Below, one piece after another: positions 1 through 5,692 of a DNA stretch of 6,675 nucleotides (the first letter of the stretch is position 1; the number at the start of each line of letters is the position of its first letter). The stretch lies in contig QMQC01000102.1 of assembly GCA_003648875.1 (NCBI GenBank), forward strand, positions 1 through 6,675, read 5' to 3'. The notes below the pieces were generated by a model. It saw nothing but the letters and a program-made list of their open reading frames with translations, was not told the origin of the DNA and searched no databases. Both the position numbers and the translations under genes were made by a program. This stretch comes from Actinomycetota bacterium. Its GTDB lineage: Bacteria; Actinomycetota; Acidimicrobiia; Spongiisociales; UBA5794.

Positions 1-12
1 CTTTCTGACACA

Positions 13-32
13 ATTTGAGTATACACTCCAAG
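13..32. promoter_or_regulatory. Operator-like imperfect palindrome upstream of the TetR gene
   Basis: The two 8-base arms ATTTGAGT and ACTCCAAG flank a 4-base centre ATAC; six of the eight arm positions are symmetric and the core GAGT/ACTC is perfect. It lies about 70 bases before the regulator start and contains a TATACA that could be a -10 element, so a bound protein would block a promoter here. TetR proteins usually bind palindromes of this size near their own gene. Self-regulation is an inference. The match could be chance, and the window edge hides any -35 element or upstream neighbour. Confidence 0.35.
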
Positions 33-102
33 TTTGGGCGATCGACCATATTTGCATGGGCACTCAACTTCGAGAGTACGATGCCCGAAACGAAGGGAAG
101 CT

Positions 103-657
103 GTGGCTCGTTACCAGGTAGGCATACAGACCGAGGCCCGCATCATCGAAGCCACACGGAGCCTGCTCGCCGAGGACGGGATGGAGGCCACGACGCTCAA
201 GGCGATCTGCGACCGAGCCGAGGTGAGGTCAGGCAGTTTCTACAATCTCTTCGATTCCAAGGAGGATGCGATCATCCGCGTCGTCCGCGAGTCGATCGAG
301 GCGGTTGATCCCGACCCCCACCACGCAGGCACGGACACGGTGGACGATCTCGTTGAGGCCTACATCCGGTTCTTCGATGAGGAGCCGAAGATGGCGAGGG
401 TGTATGTGAAGGCCGCACTGGCTGGTGATTCATCGGCGAACGGCGCAAGACGCCGGTTCCTCCGACACCACCAGCGCCGCGTAGAACGATTTGCGGATGC
501 CATGCAGCGAGGCAACACTTCCCTCACCCCCGAAGACGGCGCTGTGCAGGCGGAGCTACTCCTCGGGGCCCTCGACGGCCTCGCATTCCGATGGGCGCTC
601 GACCAGAGCTTCGACTTCCCCAAACATGCGTTACTCGCCGCGGAACGCCTCGTCTGA
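103..657 (+). CDS. TetR/AcrR family transcriptional regulator
   Basis: This 184-residue protein has the normal TetR layout and length. Residues 8-57 form the N-terminal DNA-binding domain: a first helix (TEARIIEATRSLLAEDG), then the helix-turn-helix with TTLKAICDRAEV and the recognition segment SGSFYNLFDSKEDAI, which is the family hallmark. The remaining part is helical with a poorly conserved ligand-binding and dimerisation domain, so the effector cannot be predicted. I chose the GTG at 103 because AAGGG at 93-97 is a good ribosome binding site five bases ahead; the frame stays open to a TTG at 34, but that extension (basic, Cys- and Pro-containing) does not look like a TetR N-terminus. It converges on the DUF2461 gene, leaving 28 bases between them. 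Likely a local repressor, possibly of itself through the palindrome at 13-32 or of a gene left of the window. Confidence 0.93.
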   Translation: MARYQVGIQTEARIIEATRSLLAEDGMEATTLKAICDRAEVRSGSFYNLFDSKEDAIIRVVRESIEAVDPDPHHAGTDTVDDLVEAYIRFFDEEPKMARVYVKAALAGDSSANGARRRFLRHHQRRVERFADAMQRGNTSLTPEDGAVQAELLLGALDGLAFRWALDQSFDFPKHALLAAERLV

Positions 658-685
658 TCGGTCCTGGGTCAACCTCTACTACTGG

Positions 686-1384
686 TCAGTAAGACAGACC
701 CTCAGCTTCGCACAGGAATCGGTTGAGGTCGCTGCCAGCCTTGAACCGTTTCGCCAGTTCAGCGTCGAAATCTGGTGAAGTCACAGCCTTCTGGGAGAGC
801 TTCGAGACCGCAATGAAGGTCTTGAGGCGTAGGGAGTCCGCATACTCGAACTCGGGATCGAACTCCTTTGGCACACGTTTGAGATAGTCCCCTTCGTCGT
901 CTGACATCATGTCCCACACCGAGGTGAATCGCTTGTATCGCGTAGCCTTCTTCCAGCCATCGGGGTGCTCGTAGAGATGTTCCCTGATCTGGCGGGCGAC
1001 TCTTGCCTCTGGACGCCACATCCCGACACCAGCAAAGCACCCTCCCGGTTCGAGATGCAGATAGAAACCGGGCGCATGCACATCCTTGCCCCGCTCATGG
1101 CGGAACTGGATTCCGACATTGATCTTGTACGGCGTCTTGTCCTTCGAGAACCGGGTATCGCGATATGGACGCATCAGCGACCCGCCGTTGGTTCGGGTGT
1201 CGGCAACGAAGTGATCAGAGATCGCCTGAATGCGCTCTCCGAAGTCCTCGATGAACACCTTCGCCGGCTCGCGGATGACCTCGATGTAGCGATCCTTGTT
1301 CTGTTCCCACCACGCCCGGTCGTTGTTGTCGGCGAGCTCCTTCAGGAATGTGAACACCCTCGGGGTGAAGTACGACTGTGTCAT
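686..1384 (-). CDS. DUF2461 family protein (TIGR02453-like)
   Basis: This 232-residue protein has the full length and conserved blocks of DUF2461, a widespread family without an established biochemical function. Visible landmarks are FLKELADNNDRAWWEQNKDRY at residues 13-33 (family pattern: Phe/Leu-rich helix, then N-x-R-x-W-W/F-x-x-N-K-x-x-Y), the highly conserved MRPYRDTRFSKDKTPYK at 71-87, PGFYLHLEPGG at 105-115, and the C-terminal RLKTF segment. No signal peptide or membrane segment is seen, so it should be cytoplasmic. The frame is open 36 codons further upstream, but the ATG at 1384 is preceded by a strong Shine-Dalgarno stretch (GGAAGGAAGG on the minus strand, five bases before the start) and the protein begins there as the family usually does. 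It is divergent from the luciferase-like oxidoreductase and convergent with the TetR gene, so it is probably transcribed alone. Family assignment is firm; role unknown. Confidence 0.95.
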   Translation of the reverse strand: MTQSYFTPRVFTFLKELADNNDRAWWEQNKDRYIEVIREPAKVFIEDFGERIQAISDHFVADTRTNGGSLMRPYRDTRFSKDKTPYKINVGIQFRHERGKDVHAPGFYLHLEPGGCFAGVGMWRPEARVARQIREHLYEHPDGWKKATRYKRFTSVWDMMSDDEGDYLKRVPKEFDPEFEYADSLRLKTFIAVSKLSQKAVTSPDFDAELAKRFKAGSDLNRFLCEAEGLSY

Positions 1385-1490
1385 GGAATCCTTCCTTCCT
1401 ACATCACCATATTGGGTTGCGGGGACAGATTCCAGACACGCGATCTCCGACAACATCACAGCACCTACGCTACCGGGAGTCGGAGGTGCC
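1385..1490. promoter_or_regulatory. Divergent control region between DUF2461 and oxidoreductase
   Basis: This 106-base gap must hold the promoters of both flanking genes if each is transcribed alone. Good ribosome binding sites are visible at both ends: GGAAGGAAGG on the minus strand (1390-1399) for DUF2461 and GGAGG at 1482-1486 on the plus strand, five bases before the oxidoreductase ATG. I could not identify convincing -35/-10 pairs; a minus-strand AATATG near 1408-1413 is the only AT-rich candidate. Confidence 0.5.
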
Positions 1491-2411
1491 ATGGAATACG
1501 CATTGCAGGTCGCAGGTCCTTACAAGCGGCTGGTGGAGGCCGCTCGGTTCGCAAACGACCGCGGGCTCATCGCGCTTGCTCTCCCCGACCACTACCTCCT
1601 CGCCCTCGACGAGGACGCTGCACAAACCACTCCAGCACCTGATGCCTTCATCCAGCTCGGCGGGTTGGCACGAGAGACAGAGGATCTCGACCTCGTGATG
1701 CTTGTATCGCCTATCACATTCCGCCATCCGGCAGTGTTGGCAAAGATGGCTGTGACCATTGATCGAATGTCAGGGGGGCGGTTCACGCTCGGTGTCGGAA
1801 CCGGATGGATGGACAGGGAACACGAAGTGTTCGGGTTCGAGTACCCGGACATGGCTGAACGCTTCAACATGCTCGAGGAAGCTCTCGCCTATCTCACTGC
1901 AGCCTTCGACCCCGAGTCTCCTGGCTATGCGGGCAAGCGATATCAGCTCGAGGCTTTCCCGTTGGCTCCTCATCCTGACAAGAAGATCCCCCTCCTCGTA
2001 GGCGGCACAGGTGCACTCAAGACGCCTCGGTTGGCTGGGCAATTCGCCGATGAGTTCAACGTCTATCCTGGCCCGAACCTCGAAGAGCGGATCGATCGTT
2101 TCCGAAGGGCCGCAGCAGAAGCGGGCAGAGACCCCGATTCCATCCGATTGTCCTCGAGCGGACAGGTCGTTGCCGCAGCGACCGAGGGGGAGTTCGAGGA
2201 GATGATGAACGAGAACGCTTCCGAGGCTGGCCTCAGCCGCAAAGCACTCGAGGCCCACTACGAGAAACGGCACACACCCAGGGGTACGTACGAGGGGGTC
2301 AGAGATCAACTCGATGGATTCGAGAAGCTCGGCATCACTCGCTTCTACTTCCAGAGCATCTTCTCACCATCAGACACGGGGAAGCTGCTCGACGGCCTAG
2401 GAGGCTGCTGA
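1491..2411 (+). CDS. Luciferase-like monooxygenase family, probable F420-dependent oxidoreductase
   Basis: This 306-residue protein belongs to the bacterial luciferase-like (LLM) TIM-barrel family. In order: an N-terminal strand and helix ending in LPDH at residues 31-34, the LVSPITFRHPAVLAKMAVTID segment around 71-91, the central MSGGRFTLGVGTGWMDREHEVFG block at 93-115 that is typical of the actinobacterial F420 group (close in style to the Rv1855c-like subfamily), then ERFNMLEEAL and, further on, PLLVGGTGALKTPRLAGQFADEFNVY. Members transfer hydride between coenzyme F420 (or FMN) and an organic substrate; the substrate here is unknown. F420 rather than FMN is inferred from subfamily resemblance. 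The start at 1491 has GGAGG five bases upstream; the frame is open to 1296, but that stretch lies over the DUF2461 gene and is unlike the family. The C-terminus ends with an ITRFYFQ motif also usual in the family. Confidence 0.95.
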   Translation: MEYALQVAGPYKRLVEAARFANDRGLIALALPDHYLLALDEDAAQTTPAPDAFIQLGGLARETEDLDLVMLVSPITFRHPAVLAKMAVTIDRMSGGRFTLGVGTGWMDREHEVFGFEYPDMAERFNMLEEALAYLTAAFDPESPGYAGKRYQLEAFPLAPHPDKKIPLLVGGTGALKTPRLAGQFADEFNVYPGPNLEERIDRFRRAAAEAGRDPDSIRLSSSGQVVAAATEGEFEEMMNENASEAGLSRKALEAHYEKRHTPRGTYEGVRDQLDGFEKLGITRFYFQSIFSPSDTGKLLDGLGGC

Positions 2412-2463
2412 TTGATGCCGTTGGTGAGATCGGCGACCAGGCGCGCCACCCGCACAGGTAGAG

Positions 2464-2488
2464 GTTTCGCCACTCCTTGTGGCGGAAT
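2464..2488 (+). terminator. Stem-loop after the oxidoreductase, possible terminator
   Basis: GTTTCGCCAC and GTGGCGGAAT can pair over 10 bp (six Watson-Crick CGCCAC/GTGGCG pairs at the top, then two A-U and two G-U pairs) around a 5-base loop TCCTT. The G-U pairs make it stronger as plus-strand RNA than as minus-strand RNA, matching transcription from the oxidoreductase that ends 53 bases earlier. No U-run follows, so it is not a textbook intrinsic terminator; it may instead be an RNA-stabilising hairpin or a leader structure of the downstream hydrolase. The rest of the gap 2412-2578 shows no gene and no clear promoter. Confidence 0.4.
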
Positions 2489-2578
2489 GGCAGAGCCGAG
2501 ACCACAGCGAGTGGTGATGCATGGTCGTCGAGATGGCCAACATGTGTTATTCAGCAGTCTCCTAGGGGTGGGTTGACC

Positions 2579-3493
2579 GTGGAGCGCCACACGATCGATG
2601 TGGGAGGACCGGTCAGCGTCCTCGACTACGGGGGCAATGGCCCGTTGGTGGTATGCGTCCATGGCCTTGAAGGATCCGCATACAACTGGAACCTGATCGC
2701 CCCCACACTCGCCAAGACTCATCGAGTGGTGGCTCCTGACCTCTCCGGCTTCGGTTTCACCCCTCCGCTCGAGGGCGGAACGACGGTGGACGACAACGCT
2801 CAGCTCGTGAAGGGCGTCATCGATCACTACGGCGGTAGCGCAACGGTCATCGGAAACTCGATGGGAGCACTGATCTCGATCCTGACATCCGAGCGCTACC
2901 CGGACCGCGTGAACTCCCTTGTGCTCATCGACCCTGCAGCACCGATCTTCTCGTGGATGACGATAAGTTTCCCGACGGCTGCGAGGCTGTCTGTCCCCTT
3001 GATCCCGTGGCTCGGTGGAAGACTGGTCGACGCGTTTCGCGATCACACCACCGTGGATGAAGGCGTCACCGAAGCGCTCACCTTCGTCGCGGCACATCCC
3101 GAGTCCCTTGACGCAACCGTTTGGGAACACGCCACCGAAATCGCAGCTCTGCGTCGAACGCAGCCATGGGCGACAGGGGCGCTCGTCGAGGCTGCCAACT
3201 CAATCGCGCCCTACGTTGTTCGCAAAGGTCGATTCTCTGAACTGATCCACAGGGTTACCCAGCCAACGCTGCTCATCCACGGGACCGAGGACGAACTGGT
3301 TCACGCACAGTCCGCGAAATGGATCGGAAGGCAACGCCCCGATTGGACGGTCGTTCTGTTCGAGGATGTGGGGCACGTCCCGATGCTCGAGGCCCCCGGG
3401 CGTGTCCTCGATGTATTCACCGCCTGGGAATCAGCAACGCTGACCGACATGCTGACCGTGGCCGGTGAGAACCCGGAGGTGGAAGACCGGTAG
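2579..3493 (+). CDS. Alpha/beta hydrolase fold protein
   Basis: This 304-residue protein is a complete serine hydrolase of the alpha/beta fold. The oxyanion-hole motif HGLEGSAYNW is at residues 28-37, RVVAPDLSGFGFT at 49-61, and the nucleophile elbow GNSMG at 92-96 with Ser94. The acid is probably Asp238 in LLIHGTEDELV and the base His266 in DVGHVPMLEAP, so the triad is intact. A helical lid of roughly 100 residues lies between strand 6 and the acid motif and would set substrate choice; candidate activities are esterase, epoxide hydrolase-like or C-C hydrolase, none of which can be chosen from sequence alone. No signal peptide is seen. I chose GTG 2579 (GGTGGG six bases upstream); TTG 2573, with AGGGG four bases ahead, adds only two residues, while the open frame further up to 2477 is not family-like and overlaps a hairpin. 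It runs in the same direction as the oxidoreductase but 167 bases away. Confidence 0.93.
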   Translation: MERHTIDVGGPVSVLDYGGNGPLVVCVHGLEGSAYNWNLIAPTLAKTHRVVAPDLSGFGFTPPLEGGTTVDDNAQLVKGVIDHYGGSATVIGNSMGALISILTSERYPDRVNSLVLIDPAAPIFSWMTISFPTAARLSVPLIPWLGGRLVDAFRDHTTVDEGVTEALTFVAAHPESLDATVWEHATEIAALRRTQPWATGALVEAANSIAPYVVRKGRFSELIHRVTQPTLLIHGTEDELVHAQSAKWIGRQRPDWTVVLFEDVGHVPMLEAPGRVLDVFTAWESATLTDMLTVAGENPEVEDR

Positions 3494-3517
3494 TACGAAG
3501 TACGTACGACGTACTAC
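3490..3517. repeat. 28-bp palindrome with four GTAC cores at the hydrolase stop
   Basis: The outer arms GTAGTACG and CGTACTAC are a perfect 8-bp inverted repeat, and the centre GTACGTAC is itself a perfect palindrome; only two base pairs of symmetry (positions 3498-3499 against 3508-3509) are broken. GTAC occurs four times, at 3493, 3500, 3504 and 3511. The TAG stop of the hydrolase (3491-3493) lies inside the left arm. It sits between convergent genes, so a two-way terminator is possible, but there is no T-run, and the duplex symmetry fits a protein-binding site as well. The rest of the gap to 3561 holds only a weak 6-bp stem (TGCGGC 3522-3527 with GCCGCA 3540-3545). Confidence 0.6.
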
Positions 3518-3561
3518 GTTCTGCGGCTTCACCCGACACGCCGCACAGATCCGAAGAGCGC

Positions 3562-4752
3562 CTAATCCGCTGCGGCTCTCCAGGCATCGGTGATCTTCAC
3601 CTTGGTTCCTGTGCGCAGGAGCGCCCCCCGATAGACCCGTGACCCGATCCACACGAGTGCGACAGCGCCGACGATCGATCCAACCACCGCAACAGCGATC
3701 TCCCACGCCGCTGCCGAACCGGCTGCTATACGCACAGGCATCACGAACGGAGCCCACATTGGCATCAGCGAGCCGACCCGCGCCAGCAAGCTATCGGGAT
3801 TCTCTGCTGCGGATATCGCAAGCAGATAGCCGGGCAGTATCAACACGATCGGCAGCATGATCGCTCCCTGGAGATCTTCCTGCCTGGACACGGTTGAACC
3901 GACCGCTGCATAGAGGAAGGCATAGAACGCATAACCGAGGATGAACCAGAAGAAGACACCTGCGATGATCGGCAGACCGACCGCTGCGACATCGATATCC
4001 GTCGGTCCGGCGAGCTGTGCCGAAATGTATGCAGCGCCGAGAAGGATGGTGAGCTGGAGGAGGCCGAGCAGACCGATTCCCGCAACCTTGCCGACGAGAA
4101 CCTGCCAGGGCCGAACGCGTGACAGGACCACTTCGACGACTCGGTTCTGCTTCTCCTCGACGGTGCCCATGGCGACGAACTGTCCGAACATGATGATCGA
4201 CACGTACAACAGGATGGCTCCGACGAAGGCCGCCCCTCTCTTCGCATCCTCCTCGAGATCCGTCTCCTCGATGGTCGAAACCGAAACTGGCACCGGTTCC
4301 TGAACTGCGGAGATCTCAACCTCAGACAGGCCAAGGTCCTCGAGGGTCGACACTGTGACCACCGTGTCGACGGCACGTTGGATGAGAGATGTCAGTCCCG
4401 CAGATGTGTTGTCATAGAAGACCACTTCGTTGCCGTCTCTCAGCACGGCGTCAACTTCACCATCTTCGAGTGCGTTCTCTGCTTGGTCCATCGACTCAAA
4501 GCGCACAACATCAATGTCGATCTCGAACAGGTCACCCTGAGTCTCCAACTCGTCTTCGATGCCGCGTAGCTCCACCCCGACGAGGCCCACGGTCGTCGCC
4601 TCAGGCTCACCACCGGACAAGGCATTGATCACAGGACCGATGGCGATGATCACCACAGCAAGGATCACCATGGTCACAAGGAACGGCTTCGAACGACCAC
4701 GCTCGACGAATTCCCGCTTCGCAAGCAACCAGACCTGGGTCCAGGGGCTCAT
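3562..4752 (-). CDS. ABC-2 type exporter permease (NatB/YhaP-like)
   Basis: This 396-residue membrane protein is the permease of an ABC-2 type exporter. It starts with a short cytoplasmic helix (WLLAKREFVERGRSKPFL), a first membrane segment at about residues 24-45, then a long extracytoplasmic domain (about 46-172) that is rich in Asp and Glu. A second membrane segment (about 173-196) leads into the family-defining VEEKQNRVVEVVLSRVRPWQVLVGKVAG at 198-225, followed by four more hydrophobic segments up to about residue 370 and a basic cytoplasmic tail. This layout is that of COG1668 proteins such as NatB and YhaP, where the partner ATPase drives export; the substrate (ions, peptides or drugs in known cases) cannot be inferred. 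Its ATG overlaps the TGA of the ATPase gene by four bases (ATGA, 4749-4752), with GAGAGGCGG upstream, so the two are translationally coupled. Likely works as a homodimer or with the ATPase dimer only, as no second permease is adjacent. Confidence 0.95.
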   Translation of the reverse strand: MSPWTQVWLLAKREFVERGRSKPFLVTMVILAVVIIAIGPVINALSGGEPEATTVGLVGVELRGIEDELETQGDLFEIDIDVVRFESMDQAENALEDGEVDAVLRDGNEVVFYDNTSAGLTSLIQRAVDTVVTVSTLEDLGLSEVEISAVQEPVPVSVSTIEETDLEEDAKRGAAFVGAILLYVSIIMFGQFVAMGTVEEKQNRVVEVVLSRVRPWQVLVGKVAGIGLLGLLQLTILLGAAYISAQLAGPTDIDVAAVGLPIIAGVFFWFILGYAFYAFLYAAVGSTVSRQEDLQGAIMLPIVLILPGYLLAISAAENPDSLLARVGSLMPMWAPFVMPVRIAAGSAAAWEIAVAVVGSIVGAVALVWIGSRVYRGALLRTGTKVKITDAWRAAAD

Positions 4753-5630
4753 GGCTGAACCGCCTCTCTGAACAGATCGGTGAGATGAGGAGGTTCGAAC
4801 GCAAACCGCGTGACATTGCCTGCTGCCTCAGCTACAGCAAGGATGTCCGCAACGGGGGCATCGTCTGGGACCACGCAGTGATCCTGACCGTGGTTTCTCA
4901 CGACCTCAATGTCTGGAAGGTCAGGGATCCACGATCGTCCATCGACATCGATCGTGAGCCTTCGACGCGAAGACCGTGCCTTGATCTGATCCAGATCTCC
5001 GTCAAGCACGATCCGTCCGTCATTGATGATCGCAACGTCCTGACACACGTCCTCGACGAGGTCGAGCTGGTGGCTCGAGAACACGATCGTGACACCCCCT
5101 GAGGACAGTTCGCGAAGGGTCTGGGACAACGAGTCGACACCGATCGGGTCCAGTCCGGCGAATGGCTCATCGAGGACGAGCAACTCCGGGTTCGGAGCCA
5201 ATGCAGCCGCAAGCTGGGCGCGTTGCTGATTCCCATGGCTGAGCTCCTCCAACTTGGCATCTGCCCTATCACCGAGACCAAGCACTCCAAGCCAGTGTTC
5301 AACAGCGTCGCGTGCGTCATCGTTGGACAGACCCGAAAGGCGCGCAAAGTGGACCAGCTGGTTCACGACCTTCATCTTCGGATAGAGACCCCGCTCCTCG
5401 GGCATGTAGCCGAAACCCAAACGCGCCTTTGCGTCCACGGGTATCCCGTTCCACGTCACGATGCCACTATCGGGATGGACGAGGTCGAAGATGACGCGCA
5501 TCATCGTCGTCTTGCCGGCACCATTCGGTCCGAGGAACCCAAGGATGCGCCCCCGCTCCACAGAGAACCCAGCGCCGTTGAGGGCAAGAACATCACCAAA
5601 GCGCTTGTGAACATCGATCATCGTCAGCAT
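4749..5630 (-). CDS. ABC transporter ATP-binding protein (NatA/YhaQ-like exporter)
   Basis: This 293-residue cytoplasmic ATPase has every catalytic element: Walker A GPNGAGKTT at 34-42, the YMPEERGLYPKM segment at 75-86 that replaces the usual Q-loop in this subfamily, signature LSHGNQQ at 130-136, Walker B LLVLDE at 150-155 with catalytic Glu155, D-loop AGLD at 158-161 and switch His187 in FSSHQ. The C-terminal part beyond about 210 matches the DUF4162-type extension of exporter ATPases and ends in the usual LTDLFREAV. It powers the permease encoded next, to which it is coupled by an ATGA overlap. The frame is open to 5756, but the family N-terminus fits ATG 5630 (or ATG 5621, three codons later). 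Neither has a Shine-Dalgarno sequence; a GATAAT -10 element ends six bases before 5630, so translation of a leaderless transcript from that ATG is likely. Confidence 0.96.
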   Translation of the reverse strand: MLTMIDVHKRFGDVLALNGAGFSVERGRILGFLGPNGAGKTTMMRVIFDLVHPDSGIVTWNGIPVDAKARLGFGYMPEERGLYPKMKVVNQLVHFARLSGLSNDDARDAVEHWLGVLGLGDRADAKLEELSHGNQQRAQLAAALAPNPELLVLDEPFAGLDPIGVDSLSQTLRELSSGGVTIVFSSHQLDLVEDVCQDVAIINDGRIVLDGDLDQIKARSSRRRLTIDVDGRSWIPDLPDIEVVRNHGQDHCVVPDDAPVADILAVAEAAGNVTRFAFEPPHLTDLFREAVQP

Positions 5631-5636
5631 GACGCC

Positions 5637-5642
5637 ATTATC
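5637..5642 (-). promoter_or_regulatory. -10 element of the exporter operon, leaderless geometry
   Basis: On the minus strand GATAAT (five of six bases of TATAAT) is followed by GGCGTC and then the ATG of the ATPase gene. Transcription normally begins about seven bases after the -10 element, which is the A of this ATG, so the mRNA would have no leader. No good -35 hexamer lies 16-18 bases upstream. This explains the lack of a ribosome binding site. Confidence 0.5.
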
Positions 5643-5656
5643 GGGGTGTTCTTGCG

Positions 5657-5686
5657 TTGAGAGGACGCAGAAGACCGCGTTACCGT
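5657..5686 (+). promoter_or_regulatory. Promoter of the CapA-like gene, probably leaderless
   Basis: TTGAGA at 5657-5662 (five of six bases of TTGACA) and TACCGT at 5681-5686 (fits the relaxed TAnnnT -10 of actinobacteria) are separated by 18 bases. Six bases follow before the ATG at 5693, so the start nucleotide would again coincide with the start codon. The gene has no clear Shine-Dalgarno sequence, only GGAA. The element overlaps the upstream region of the divergent exporter promoter. Confidence 0.45.
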
Positions 5687-5692
5687 GGAACC

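Noticed and set aside
34..102. N-terminal extension of the TetR protein from a TTG at 34.
   Set aside because: No ribosome binding site at 34, the extension is unlike TetR N-termini, and GTG 103 has a good ribosome binding site and fits the family start.
1384..1434. Inverted repeat TGGAATC/GATTCCA that could hide the DUF2461 start codon in its mRNA leader.
   Set aside because: Only 7 bp with a 37-base loop, and a match of this length is fairly likely by chance in a region of about 100 bases.
965..1642. Plus-strand open frame of 225 codons across the DUF2461 gene and into the oxidoreductase.
   Set aside because: It overlaps two well-supported genes in another frame or strand, and its C-terminal part is an Arg/Pro-rich low-quality translation.
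1770..2309. Minus-strand open frame of 179 codons inside the oxidoreductase gene.
   Set aside because: Antisense shadow of a conserved LLM-family coding sequence; no ribosome binding site or family motif.
2471..2571. tRNA-Leu-like stretch: GTGGCGGAATGGCAGA resembles a leucine tRNA D-arm, and CACTCCT could pair with AGGGGTG downstream like an acceptor stem.
   Set aside because: No T-arm: the five bases before the 3' acceptor strand do not pair with those 12 bases further up, and there is no GTTC-type T-loop or clear anticodon arm. The 5' part is better explained by the local stem-loop at 2464-2488.
2345..3130. Long minus-strand open frame opposite the hydrolase and its upstream gap (261 codons).
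   Set aside because: It is antisense to a clear alpha/beta hydrolase, rich in Arg, His and Cys in a way typical of shadow frames in GC-rich DNA, and matches no recognisable family.
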